Shown piece after piece: positions 35,937 to 51,194 of a DNA stretch of 64,000 nt (its first letter is position 1; the number at the start of each line of letters is the position of its first letter). The DNA is from Rhizophlyctis rosea. Lineage: Eukaryota > Chytridiomycota > Chytridiomycetes > Rhizophlyctidales > Rhizophlyctidaceae. A program made the translations under genes and the position numbers. The notes beneath the pieces are model-generated. The model ran no database searches and was not told the origin of the DNA. It was given only the letters and a program-made list of their open reading frames with translations. The DNA is taken from contig JADGJC010000012.1 of NCBI GenBank assembly GCA_027596075.1, forward strand, positions 124,001-188,000, in the 5' to 3' direction.

Positions 35937-38126
35937 CTAACGCGCCTCCTCAACTACCTCACTCCCGCCATTCCCACCTCTAACATCACCGCCATCCGGT
36001 GAAATGACAGTCTCAGCTTCTACACCAGCCACAACACCCCCTTCATCTATAATGGTAACTCTACGAGTGCCAACCTCGTCCCTGGGACATTCAACAAGAT
36101 CAACACTAGTACGTTCGCTCCCAACCCCACCATCACCTTCAACATCAATCTTATAAACTCTCGCCTCCGATTCAGATCCATCACCCATACGACCACTTCC
36201 AAGCTCAACACCAATCGCCGACGGCAGCCTCAATCTCCAAATCGCTGCACGGATCGCCGTCATGGATGGGTGACCACCCTCCCTCCAGCTTTGGTATGTT
36301 GAGTGTCGCACCAGCCCGATGTGGAAGAGAGACACCGTGGCACCGTGAATGATGACGGACGCAAGGACGATGAACGACACGATGGGCCAGACCGGTGATT
36401 CCTCGAATCCGAAATAGACTATCAGAAGCATGGCGTAGAAGATGGCGGAGGCGCCGACGGGACCGAACCACTACATGAATTTCATCCACTCACTAATTAG
36501 CACTCTCGCCTTTGGGACTCGCCGTAGTCAAACATGACCTACCCCCAAGAAAAACGCCTCTTTCACCGTAGTCACAGCGGGAATCCACTGATGAAGGAGC
36601 ATAGTAACAGGCAAACGACGCAGGATCAGAATCCAAACCGCCAAGGCAACCAACTTCCAAGCCCCCAGATTGCCAATCTCGACCCACGGAATGCGGGTTC
36701 CGAAGAAGACAAAGTAGGTCAAGTTGAGGAGGGAGTCGATGATGGTTTGGATGTGGGAGTCTTGGATTTGTTGGTTGAACCACATGTCCTGCATACGAGG
36801 TAATGGTATTGTACTTTTAGCATCAATGCATAAACGGGGCATAAATATCATTTGACATCGATTACGTACCCAGGTAAACGCACTCCCAGCAACGAAGCAC
36901 GCCAGAATATCATCCGCACCCATCAAACTCAAAACACCCATCAACGCAACCGCAATGGCAACCGAAAATGACAAAATGTTCTGCTGGTCGATCAACCCAT
37001 GGCGCTGGGAAGCCTTCAACGCCTTGCGCGCCACATAACCGAATCCCAACCCGAGAACGAAAGACAGGACGATCTGATAAACGACCACTTTATAGAGCCA
37101 ATCGCCAAAGGCCACGCCGCCGTTTTCCAAGCGCATGAGATACACCGGGAGGAGCACGAACGGGAGGCCTAAGCCATCATTGGCTGCACTCTCGGCGGAC
37201 AGAATTTGGCGAAGGCGGAGCGGGACGTGTCGCTCGGCAAATCTACCTTCGATGATGGAGTTGGCGAGGATCTGCGATAGTAATAACTTAGGAATTTACT
37301 CATGCCGAGCATGATAGACCATGGGTACTGAGCGCTCATACGTACGGGATCGGTGGGCGTGAGACAGCCACCGATGATGAAAGCTTCGGCCTGAAGTCAA
37401 TTCCATTAACACCAAACTTTTAGGCGGTATTCGACAAGATATATACCCAGGACAAGCCCATTACAGCTTTGACACCGAGGCTGGTGAAGATCCACATTCC
37501 CACCATGATAGGACCGAGTAGAATCATCAAACTTTGCTTCTCTATCGCCAGATACTTCCTACATATAATGAATGAAACCACCAAAAGGCGGAGCAGCGAG
37601 AAATGTCATTATGGAGCGTTTGACGGGGTGAACAATCATGTACAGTACAGAAGGTCGACCACATACCCGGGTAAGTTCACCCCCGCAGCCATGCACTGGA
37701 TGCACAGAATGACGCGAGACAACTCTAAGGTAAACTTGTCAAGGCCACCGCCTTCGCCCGATCCGAATTCTGTTTGACTGTTCCAGAGATTCAGAGCAAC
37801 GGGAGACACGATGATGCCCAACATGGTAGCCACAAACGCTTCCGAAGAGAAGAGTCTACGCATGAGGGAATGGAAGGTGAGGAAGATGAAAATTGTGGAG
37901 TCATCGTATGACGTCGAATGATCATGTGAGGGAAACAGGACCAAATCCAGCGCACTGTTTACTTATGACACCGCACGCGATCTCACCTGTCCTTGATGAA
38001 GTGCGAGAACAGGCCAAAAACAAGGACTAGGAGACCGAGGAAGAGGTAGGCTCCGTGCACATGTCTAAGGCCCACGTCTGAAGGGATAATCTCGTCCCAA
38101 TGGGACGGAATCCCAGTTTCAGCCAT
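35937..38126 (-). CDS. Na+/H+ antiporter, fungal Nha1/Sod2 type (CPA1)
   Basis: A plasma-membrane cation/proton antiporter for sodium and pH tolerance. It starts at ATG 38126 (MAETGIPSHWDEIIP), 31 bases after a reverse TATAAAT box. The helices read in family order: HGAYLFLGLLVLVFGLFSHF, AFVATMLGIIVSPVALNLW, SLMILLGPIMVGMWIFTSLG, AEAFIIGGCLTPTDP, the ion-binding region AESAANDGLGLPFVLLPVYL, ILSFSVAIAVALMGVLSLMG, TYFVFFGTRIPW, LVALAVWILILRRLP, and WFGPVGASAIFYAMLLIVYF. The key Asn-Asp pair is intact. The cytosolic tail is short (about 110 residues, acidic, ending GGSEVVEEAR) compared with the very long tail of yeast Nha1. About seven exons. Confidence 0.92.
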
Positions 38127-38156
38127 TTTCTAATCCAAAAGTTCCACGAAATATAG

Positions 38157-38163
38157 ATTTATA
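38157..38163 (-). promoter_or_regulatory. TATA box of the antiporter gene
   Basis: TATAAAT on the minus strand, 31 bases before the ATG at 38126. Confidence 0.55.
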
Positions 38164-38886
38164 GCAGGCCGAAACAGAATATTCCAAAGTAGATGAGAAA
38201 GGAAGGGTCCGTCGAAATGACGGCCGTAGCAAATGTCAGAAAACTATCTGAAGGGAGATGAGGTGGAGGAGAGCTTGCAAGGCAACCGTCATTTGGCGAT
38301 GCTTTGAAGTACACTACAGCCAGATGGGGACTATTACTGCAGCCGATGAAGTTGGAACACGATTATGGGAGTGTTAGTTGGCGAAATCCTGTGGAGTGTC
38401 GGAGTGTGGAGGAAAAAAGAGGCGGAATTCGATATTCGGCATCGATCCCAAATTCCCTCTGTGGCTCAATGATGAGGCGGTGCTGTGTCATACAAATTGG
38501 AGGTCCCAGGGCACAGGCGAGGGCTATCCGGGGGCCCAATCTTAAAAGTCAAAAGGTTGCTAGGTATTGAAATTGATGTTGAAGAGGTTTCTGGCTTTCC
38601 GTTCTTTTTCTGCTGCAATTCATCGGAGGATCGCCTCATCCTGAGATCAAACGATCAATACAAAGTCCCATCTGCACTGCTCGCACACACCACTCATCTC
38701 CTCGAAAACCACCAACGGCTATCACGGAAACTCCACCTCCTTGGAGCGCCGGTCCCGACCATGCCACCTCCTCTGCAACACTACGAGCACAACAGAATCG
38801 CAAGAACGTGCCAGTGCTGCTAGCAACGATCTGCAATTGCTGGGCATAAGAGCTGGATCCAATACTGGAGCGTGCGAGCACCTCGT

Positions 38887-38978
38887 GGCACATAAATGCG
38901 TACCTTCTTTTTGAAGGGATGGCGAGAGCCAGAGCACGGACAACCTCGCAGTGGGCGGCTTGTTCACCTTGTGTCATG
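38887..38978. repeat. Diverged direct duplication, copy A
   Basis: Matches 39187-39277 over about 90 bases (shared CCAGAGCACGGACAACC and CAGTGGGC.GCTTGTTCAC). Contains the hairpin CCTTC-TTTTT-GAAGG; in copy B the same position reads CCTTC-TTTTT-GGAGG, which still pairs with one G-T. Confidence 0.75.
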
Positions 38979-39186
38979 GCGTGCGTCCACGCGCTAGGCG
39001 AAAAATCTCTTGTCGAATGCCTTGCATCTCGGCAGTCTGAGTCCCTTTCGCCCCGGTTTGGATAGGGAGGAGATAGTCAGGGATATTAGCAGCAAACTCC
39101 TCCCACCAGCTCTGTAGTTCGATTCTGTTCCACCACAGTATCAAGATGGATTCACCATGAAATGAGAAGGGCGGCAGCCTCACGTC

Positions 39187-39277
39187 GGCACGAATGCGCA
39201 CCTTCTTTTTGGAGGGATGGCCATGTTAGCCAGAGCACGGACAACCATGCAGTGGGCAGCTTGTTCACTGTGTCGTT
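39187..39277. repeat. Diverged direct duplication, copy B
   Basis: Second copy, 300 bases from copy A. On the minus strand both copies read as EQAAHC.VVRALA..AIP.KRR.AF, with a 3-base insertion in B, so an old coding origin cannot be excluded. Confidence 0.75.
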
Positions 39278-41583
39278 CGTGAGGTTGCCCGCCGCGGTAC
39301 GCTGAGCGCAAGGAATGATTTGGTGTACGGCTCAGCCCAAGCCCTAATTTGGGGAAATGGTGGATTCTGGTATTGTTGGGCGGGCTCTTTTCTTTACTGA
39401 TGGGTTTGAGAGGTAAGATATCTTGTGCGCTCATGTTTTCTTGATTGAAGGTCACTGACTTTATTGTCCACACTCTTTTTCAATCTGAAGAATGTGAAAT
39501 CGACTTTTGACAATGCTTACTCAAGAAGATTTCCACCAAAAAGGGAACACAACCCGTGCTTGTCCCTCTCTCGAGACCCTACCCCCTCAACTACAATGAC
39601 ATCGGACATCCGCCTTCACAAATCTCGCCCACCACCCGCAACCTCCTACAACACCTTCACCACTCGCCTCTTCCTTCGCTTTCATGCCTTTCACCAACAT
39701 ACAGATTCAAATTTTATGTGAGTATCCAAAGTGGTGGGCCAATAGTGCAGCGAGCAATGTGGTTGACAAGTGCAGTCGGTATTCCGAGATGCTCTTTTTG
39801 AGTCATCATATCCGCCCCACCTTCGTTCGCGTTTCGGGGTACTAAGTTGTGGTTTGCTTCGTTCTCAGCGCAAGTGGTTCTCTTCCACCAGTAAGTCGGT
39901 TGTAGAACGGGCCGAATACCGCACTAGTCACTTGTCGTACGCTTGCTCCTCACCATTGGTTTCATCTCGTTTCATGCGAATTGTCTCTGCGTGCATTTGC
40001 ATCACCTTTCTTTTTCTCTAATATCTAGCCTTCCCTCAAGAGGTAGAATACCGTCCACCAAGCTGCTGTACAGCTCAGCGGAATGGCTTTCACAACCCGC
40101 ACACGTCATCACCAACGTCGCACACGCTTCCGTGGCCTTTTTTTGATTTCGACCGCCGCAAACCATCAAAACGAAGGTTCGTAACTACCCCCTTCCGTCC
40201 TTCTCGGCTTCTTTGTGTATTAGAGGGGTTATGGGAGAGCATGAAACCTGAAGGGTTGTACTATCCTCTGTCGAACGGCAAGAGCCCCTCAAGCCTGGCA
40301 ATACGTTGGTTAACCCCTTGCTGCACTGTTCATGCGGCAATGTCCACAACGTTTAAACGACGGTTACGGCCGTTAGGAATTCAGCCCTTTTTGGACTGGA
40401 GCGTGAGATGAGCAAGCTGTGCCGTTTGAGAGTCAGAGGATACTGGATGTTGAATTGCTGCTCCGGGGTTGATGATACGCTTAGTATCCTCTCTTCATGA
40501 CATTGAATGCTAACCCTTCTGTATTCCTCCTCACTTGCATGCTCGTACGTCACCTCTCCCTTTCACCGTGACCATTATGGGCGAACTTTTGACGAGAATC
40601 GGAATCGTGAGTCGGACGGCTATATCCGGCGAGCTGCGCACACACACACCGCTGCCAGCGAACCCCGCCGACGACCATTATAGAATGTTACAATCTATCA
40701 TTTGGGCAGGATATACATCCAGAATCATTTTGGATCATCTCCGCCCAAGGGTCCATAGGTTCAGCCTACCGGGTTCAAATCCCAATATGGACAAATACCG
40801 CTCCGTTTTAACGCTGGATTGCATTACACTCCCACAACTCCGGCCAGGGCACACCACCACAGGCTTTTTGACCCGCCATCCGTCGATGATTGTCCGACGG
40901 CGCGAGGCAAAGAATCCAATGCTGGTTCTTCGCTGGCGTGGAGGAAGTCTTCCACGCACATCTCCCAGGGCGCAAAAAGAAATGATAGAAAAGAGTTCCT
41001 GAACGTCTTGGGAGATGCAAAAGAAATGTAAGAAAGGGGATCAACATACCTGCTTCGTAGACACCATTAGTCTTAGTTTTGGGGTTTGCCCCGTTTGTTT
41101 TGTCACTCCTTCTTAGTTGTCCCGGTAGTAAGGGCGTTGGTAGTTGACGCCTGCGATTGTGTTGTGTGCTGAGTGTTGGGAATTTCGGCCAGAATCCCTC
41201 TCTTGGGTCTGGGGATTGGTTCTTCCAGAAGTCGGGGCTACATGTGGTGGTTGGGGAGTAGCAGGCGTTGGCACTGGAAAATGAAATATTTGTCTTTGGT
41301 CTTCTTCCATGATGCAGTTCCCATCCAAGTTTTCGACGCAAATACAAAACCCCTTCATATTCATTGATGGTTGCATGCGAAAAAGGTGCTGTTTTACGGA
41401 CTGACCATGCAGAAAGCGAGTTCTACTCCAAATTCAAAACAGGAAGAGATGTCATTTAGGGAGTCATTGTATTTCACCATTCATGAAACCTTCTTCATGC
41501 TCTCCCAAATTGCAACTGAAATATGTTCAAGATGTACAACGGTCCGAATCTATCAAATTACAAATACATACAGCAACACTATA

Positions 41584-42531
41584 TTACAGGATAACTACGG
41601 TTCTATCTCCCCCCTTCTGTGCCCAAGCAGCCTCGATATCCGCCAATTTGACTTCCTGGAACTTGCCGGGCCTAATCTTCCCAGACCCAATGGCTTCAAT
41701 TATCTTCGGACATTGTACAGCAAAGTCCCTCTGCATCGACCAAGCCCCAGGCCCCGCACCCCTCATGGTGATATCCTTGCTCCTCAAGAGATCTCCAGGG
41801 AAGACCACGTTGGGATCCACAATGGTACCGATCTGGACGTACTGCACCGGTTTGGCGAATTTGGGCCATGCCTGGAGCAGGGCGAGAGCAGGTGGACCGT
41901 AGAGGAAGTCAAGGATGACGTCCGCTTCCAACGCAGGTGTGTAATCGGTTTTGGAAGGATCGTCTTGCAGCTCCACAACAGCATCTAGACCCAACCCGCT
42001 CATCTTTGCTGCACTACGAGCAATCCCAACCACCCGTCCGGCACCAAAGATCCGAGCAACATCAACAGCAGCAGCACCAGACATGCCTGCCGCACCCAGG
42101 ATCGCAACGGTGAAATTTGCGGGAAGGTTGGATGTACGGGTCGCAAGTGCCATCCAGCTGGCCATTACGGGGTTGACCATGCCAGCAAGGATGACCGGAT
42201 CGACATTAGCGACGCTTTCAGGGACCGGGAAGACGTTGGATTTCGGGACGTTGACAAGCTCGGAGAACGAGCCGCCTTGAGGAGTGATGGTCATGAAGTA
42301 AACGAGTTTATTGTCATGAACCGTACGGCCGACGCCGTCGGCTCCGGGGATGTGAGGTAGGATGCTGGCGCTGTAGTGTTTACCAGACGCTCGGCCGCGA
42401 ACAAGTTGGTGAAGTCCGGAGGCGAGAACTTTGATTTGGACGAGGCCGCTTGCAGGATCCGGGGTGGCAGGAGCTTCCACTTCTAGGTACTGTGGAGCCG
42501 AGCCCCATGTGGTTACTTGTGCTTGTTTCAT
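41584..42531 (-). CDS. Medium-chain dehydrogenase/reductase, quinone-oxidoreductase-like
   Basis: Single coding exon of 315 residues from ATG 42531 (MKQAQVTTWGSAPQYLEV) to a stop at 41584. The GroES-like N-terminal half contains VQIKVLASGLHQLVRGRASG and HIPGADGVGRTV. The nucleotide-binding half has VAILGAAGMSGAAAVDVARI, a GxxGxxG-like Rossmann turn, followed by GAGRVVGIAR; AARNP-type zinc ligands are absent, so it belongs to the zinc-free NADPH quinone-reductase-like branch. The substrate is unknown. A probable intron lies in the 5' leader (42699-42627), and a TATA-like box inside a palindrome lies at 42762-42780. Upstream in-frame codons contain no ATG before a stop. Confidence 0.88.
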   Translation of the reverse strand: MKQAQVTTWGSAPQYLEVEAPATPDPASGLVQIKVLASGLHQLVRGRASGKHYSASILPHIPGADGVGRTVHDNKLVYFMTITPQGGSFSELVNVPKSNVFPVPESVANVDPVILAGMVNPVMASWMALATRTSNLPANFTVAILGAAGMSGAAAVDVARIFGAGRVVGIARSAAKMSGLGLDAVVELQDDPSKTDYTPALEADVILDFLYGPPALALLQAWPKFAKPVQYVQIGTIVDPNVVFPGDLLRSKDITMRGAGPGAWSMQRDFAVQCPKIIEAIGSGKIRPGKFQEVKLADIEAAWAQKGGDRTVVIL

Positions 42532-44237
42532 AGTGGAAAATAGGTGACGTGCCTTGATACGAGTTGGCGGACTGGAGGAGAAGGAGGACGAGGTGCGACG
42601 GCGGCCTGCGGTCGGATAGGTAAGCCCTAAAATTCTGAACGTGTCGTTTGGGGTAAGATAAGTTAACCGCAAAACAACCAACAGTCACTGATCGCTTACC
42701 GAGTGTGCTGGCGTGCGATTATTGGCGTGCTGGAGGAATAATGGGGTGAGAGACCGAAGGTGGAACCTTTTATGGGTTCCGACAGGGATCGTGGAAGGAT
42801 CGACATTTCAAGCGGAAATCGGGATTACATATTGCCGATGCGCGGCAGACCGGAGGGCGGACGTGGATGGTGAAGGGAACGGCCTCCGACGAGGCAATTT
42901 GATTGTCAAGCAGTCCTTTATCAAAGATCATTTTACTCATTTTAGGCCTCTTTGTCATTCAGCTATTGTCAAAGAGTCCACGATACTAAATTCTAATCAA
43001 GTCAATCTGGCATCTGGTACTACCCAGTCCGTCGTAAGCATATGGGCAATGTGCCAAATTCAGAGGCAATTGCCGCACATTAGTATGAATCCGCTTAGAA
43101 ACGGGAGAGAGATGATTATGCTTGATCATAATGAGGTTACAGCGCTTTGGATGTGCGTTCTTGTTGGATTTTATTGGAGTGATGACAACGAGCATCATAG
43201 CGACCAGTTTGTAGATTGGCGACCGGCTTTCTGTTTTTATCTCAGTGAGTTCAAACTTGGAAACATATGCGTAGTGATGCTCAACAAATTGGTTTGCTCT
43301 TTATACTCAGGTTTAATTCATATACTAGTAGTGTGCAGGAAAGTACACCTCATTGTCTCGGTATCCTACTTGGCCAGAACTCATGGAGTCGAGAAAGACA
43401 AGTGGGAGACGAGAGAGCAAAGGTGGAAGTCCCGGCGGTTTCGTCACCACCTTGTAAGACCCCTTCGGGTGTTCCCGAATAGAAGACATAAAAACAGGAC
43501 TTGGAAAAAGGGGCGCACGATGCGCATGAGCTCGCGTACCACCAACGATACAGCTAGAAAACTTTGGTGCGAAGAAATGCAAGACGAAAAGAAAACGACT
43601 TGAAGAGAAAACCTCACGTAGAGACTGATCCATCCAAGGGAACCATTATCCTTCTTGGCGTCCAGCCCTGAAACAAACCCAAAAAGGGAATGTCACAAGC
43701 GGTTGCGCACTTGTGCAAATGGTAGTATGTCCCCCATTTGTAAGAGTCAAGTCCAGTCCCACCCGTAGTTTCACCCCCATCTAGCCCGCTAGATATCAGG
43801 AAAGATATGGCTTGACAGGTTCCCGCCACTCGGCTGACCCCGTAGCGCCCGGTGCACGAAGGGAATTGCACAGATATTCCCCTGTTTGTAGATTCGACTT
43901 CAGAAAAGGACAGAGAGAAGCGGGGCACTTAGTGGAGTTCTCAGGTGGTTGGGGCGATCAGTGAACGCATCATGTGGCGCAGTTGTACCAGGTGTCTCAG
44001 CCTGCATCGCTGCACAGCCTCCATCCCCTTTTCACACGCTTTGATAGATCATCCTCCGTGGACTTCACTTTCAAATTCGTCCGACGCAACATACAGCCGT
44101 TACACCTCGAACAATAACGGCCAGTAAAATAACGACCATAAGCTTCAGCGTGATTTTCAACCAATACGCTCATATCGCAACGTAGCTCGGTCAAACTTCC
44201 CCGAATAATCCCTCTGTTGAAGCAGGCGAAGCTGACA
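42532..44237. other. Divergent region between MDR gene and PEX1
   Basis: Contains the MDR promoter and leader intron. A forward open frame (42713-43603) lacks an ATG until 43049 and covers that promoter; it has no known domain and I do not call it. No other feature is seen. Confidence 0.5.
42762..42780 (-). promoter_or_regulatory. Palindrome enclosing a TATA-like box
   Basis: GGAACC (42762-42767) and GGTTCC (42775-42780) form perfect inverted arms around the reverse box CCATAAAAGG. It sits about 65 bases upstream of the leader-intron donor of the MDR gene. Confidence 0.45.
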
Positions 44238-48794
<4,557 letters not shown>

Positions 48795-48820
48795 CGTACA
48801 CATTCAAATAGAGACGTGAT

Positions 48821-48839
48821 AGCCTTTAGGCTAAAGGCT
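48821..48839 (+). terminator. Palindromic hairpin just after PEX1
   Basis: Perfect 8-base arms AGCCTTTA and TAAAGGCT around GGC, 27 bases after the PEX1 stop. It would form a 3' UTR hairpin; a role in 3' end formation is only a guess. Confidence 0.35.
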
Positions 48840-49468
48840 CATACACAAGAATCGGTATCATATGGATGACTGCATTTATTGAAGACGGGCACACATCTTT
48901 CACACACAAAAGATTGCACACATATTTGTCTGCCACGCACCGAGTATGACGGTCGCTTTGCGTTGATTCTCACATTCCATTCAATTTCGCAAGGGTATCC
49001 TCGGCACCTCCAACTGATCTTTATAAACCGAGGAGAGCTTTACCATTGTACGAGGCCGGAAGTGAGGGGAATACAAGGGCAGAGATCAAGGAGGGGCGAG
49101 GGGATAGGTGTAATACATGGGGGGAGAAAATGGGGGAATGAAATCCTACTACCAGCCAAGATCTGGTCCTTCTACAGCATGGATCCGTGCACACTCGGGC
49201 ATGGAAAGCTGTTTCACCACACAATACAAGAATCGACATGGTGCCAGGAAAACCCACAGATCATCAGCCCAACACACACACCTCGACATCCACCACGTTG
49301 AAAAGAAATGAGGTCTTGAAAAAACGTTTTTCGAATCATTTCAAATCCACAAGAGTCCTTGGCCTCTCTGCAGCGGAACACCCTTGCGATCTGTGCAAGG
49401 GTAGCTGCTTACACCAATGGCGGTGCGAGAGACCTGACCTTGGGACTTGATCATCGACTTGTGGAAGT

Positions 49469-49596
49469 CAACCTTCGCGGCAGCATCGTGGATTGTCCTG
49501 AACTCTGCCCGTAGATCCCCGCTAGGTGCTACGCCGATTACCGGAATAGCCCCCCTCCCAAGAAGGGAGGACGCAGTGATGCTTGCCGTTAGGTTG
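49469..49596. repeat. Structured element R1
   Basis: The ends pair as CAACCT-tcg-CGGCAGCATC with GATGC-t-TGCCG-tt-AGGTTG. Inside are GCTA/TAGC (49521-49524 with 49547-49550) and the hairpin CCTCCC-AAGAA-GGGAGG (49554-49570). It is similar to R2 over about 105 bases. The orientation of any transcript is unknown. Confidence 0.7.
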
Positions 49597-49791
49597 CAAC
49601 CATTCTCATTTCCGTGGTGGATGGAGGTTCTTGAGTGAATCCGTGGAGGTGTCGCGACAGAGTCGAACTACAGAGCTGGAGGGAACGACCGTTCCTTCCC
49701 CCGTCCTTACCCCAAAGTGCTGCGGAGCTACAACGCACTCTGATGCCGGGTGCAGGGCAACCACCGACGAGAGATACGCTTCGCTCCGCGC

Positions 49792-49926
49792 GTGACCATA
49801 TTGAGACGGCATCGTGGATTGTCCCGATCTCTGCCAGTAGATCCCCGCTGGGTGCCACGCGGACTACCCGAATGGCCCCCCTCTCAAAAAGAGAGGACGC
49901 AGTGATGCCGTCGTCAATATGATCAC
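49792..49926. repeat. Structured element R2
   Basis: The ends pair as CATATTGA-GACGGCATC (49797-49813) with GATGCCGTC-g-TCAATATG (49904-49921), plus GTGA/TCAC outside one mismatch. The internal hairpin is CCTCTC-AAAAA-GAGAGG (49880-49896). Compared with R1, the core is alike but stem bases have changed in pairs. Confidence 0.75.
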
Positions 49927-50189
49927 ACACTTCCGAGTCGGACCCAGCTCTTATACCAGCACGCTCTTTACGGAAGAGTCGGAGCGAGGATGCTGGCACG
50001 TTCTTGGGACTCTGATATGGTCTGCGCGACCGGAAGGCGAGGTGAGTGAAAGAGCGGATAGTATGGGTGGATTTCGAGAGTGTGGCACGAGTGTTGTTGA
50101 TGTGAGCGACTCCTTATTTGCGGTGCTTGATTGTCGGTGGAGTGTGGGATAAGGAGAGAGCGCTGCAGGTGGAGGTCGAGTGGGACAGA

Positions 50190-50470
50190 GTCGAAGGCCC
50201 TTTCGGGCCGGAAACATGCGGGAGCAAAGAAGAATCAGGCCTCGAAAAGAAGATGGGTGAGGAGTGGAGAGGAACACCAAGATGCCACGTCAGGTGCTCC
50301 GAAAAAGGCAGCGACCATATTTTGCGAAGAGGGCTGTGACTCCTCACTCTTCCAAGGGGGGCCTCATGGAAGACCGCTTTTTAGTCTCCTCTTCCCCCCC
50401 ATCGAGATCATGGAAGACGCCTTGGCCACCACTCTTCTTTTTGGTTGCGTGACACCCCAGTGAAACCATC
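50190..50470 (+). repeat. Dispersed structured repeat, copy 2
   Basis: Matches 16797-17015. It has the hairpin GGCCC-TTTC-GGGCC (50196-50209), the shared core at about 50266-50325, and a downstream part ending in GTTGCGTGACACCCC. It is about 75 bases longer than copy 1. It ends about 730 bases before the SPA2 start; copy 1 ends about 670 bases before the phosphoribosyltransferase start. Confidence 0.75.
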
Positions 50471-50568
50471 TCTCACTCGTCACCCAGGGAGGAAGTAGCA
50501 ATAAACTTAACTGATGAAGGGGATGCTCCACTCCACGACCTGCATTGGAGGGCTGGACTTGCGGGGAC

Positions 50569-50602
50569 GGATGGATGGATAGATGGATTGGATGGATGGA
50601 TA
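50569..50602. repeat. GGAT microsatellite
   Basis: Imperfect GGAT/AGAT tetranucleotide run. Confidence 0.85.
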
Positions 50603-51194
50603 AATCCATGAAAACGAATGATAGATATGATGCCAGCCCAATGCTGTTTCGGTATATGAAGGTGACATTGGTCGATGTTGGAAGTTGGGTTTCCGAGCAT
50701 GGGAATCTTGCAGATCAGAAATTTGTGGAGAGGAAGGAGAAATTGGGCAGTCAATCACAGCGCGTGTCCTGATACCAGGTTGAGATCGGTGGCTGGCTGT
50801 GGCTTGAAGTGGCGTTTGTGGCTGTTACCACATGGCGAATCATGTGCAGGCAATTGTGTGGCTTACAGGAGTGTGGCTGTTTCCCCGATGGATGATGCAC
50901 TGAGTGACACCAGACACACACACTCGTCCACTCAACTGCCCCAGAACTCGAGTCTCTCAGAGGCACAAACATCACACGCCCAAAAAGGGACTCTCCTTCG
51001 GGACCTCGTATCAATAATACACACTCACCTTTAGACTCTCATGCACTTTCCCACAGCAACAAAAAAGAAAAACAACTACCACGACACCTAGAGAGGAAGG
51101 ACCCCGTTACACTAGAGAAGAGGCATTGGTACATACACTATTCAACGCGCAAACATCAACATAACATACGACACTTTACAACCCCTGTTTCGCG

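Larger units (their letters stand above)
38127..41583. other. 3.4-kb region without a confident gene
   Basis: It holds the antiporter promoter, a diverged direct duplication (38887-38978 and 39187-39277), and an open frame without ATG at 40031-40408 (126 codons) preceded by an acceptor-like CTAG. The short ATG ORF at 39596 ends in a GTGAGT donor, so a spliced gene across 39.6-40.4 kb is possible, but I could not join it in frame. Confidence 0.4.
48795..51194. other. 2.4-kb repeat-rich intergenic region
   Basis: Holds the PEX1 3' palindrome, two structured repeats, the second copy of the dispersed repeat and a GGAT microsatellite. Open frames here have no recognisable domain. Confidence 0.6.

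Noticed and set aside
40740..40790. GGGTTCAAATCCC B-box-like string inside GTCCATA/TATGGAC arms
   Set aside because: The whole unit is too short for a tRNA (28 bases between arms) and no A box or cloverleaf is present.
40535..41002. Forward open frame of 155 codons
   Set aside because: It opens with TTG and has no domain; antisense frames over the same stretch look no better.
42532..42681. N-terminal extension of the oxidoreductase as a mitochondrial presequence
   Set aside because: The in-frame extension opens with TTG, and no ATG occurs before a stop; the region looks like a leader with an intron.
42713..43603. Long forward open frame of 297 codons
   Set aside because: It opens with GTG, has no ATG until 43049, covers the promoter of the divergent oxidoreductase gene and shows no domain.
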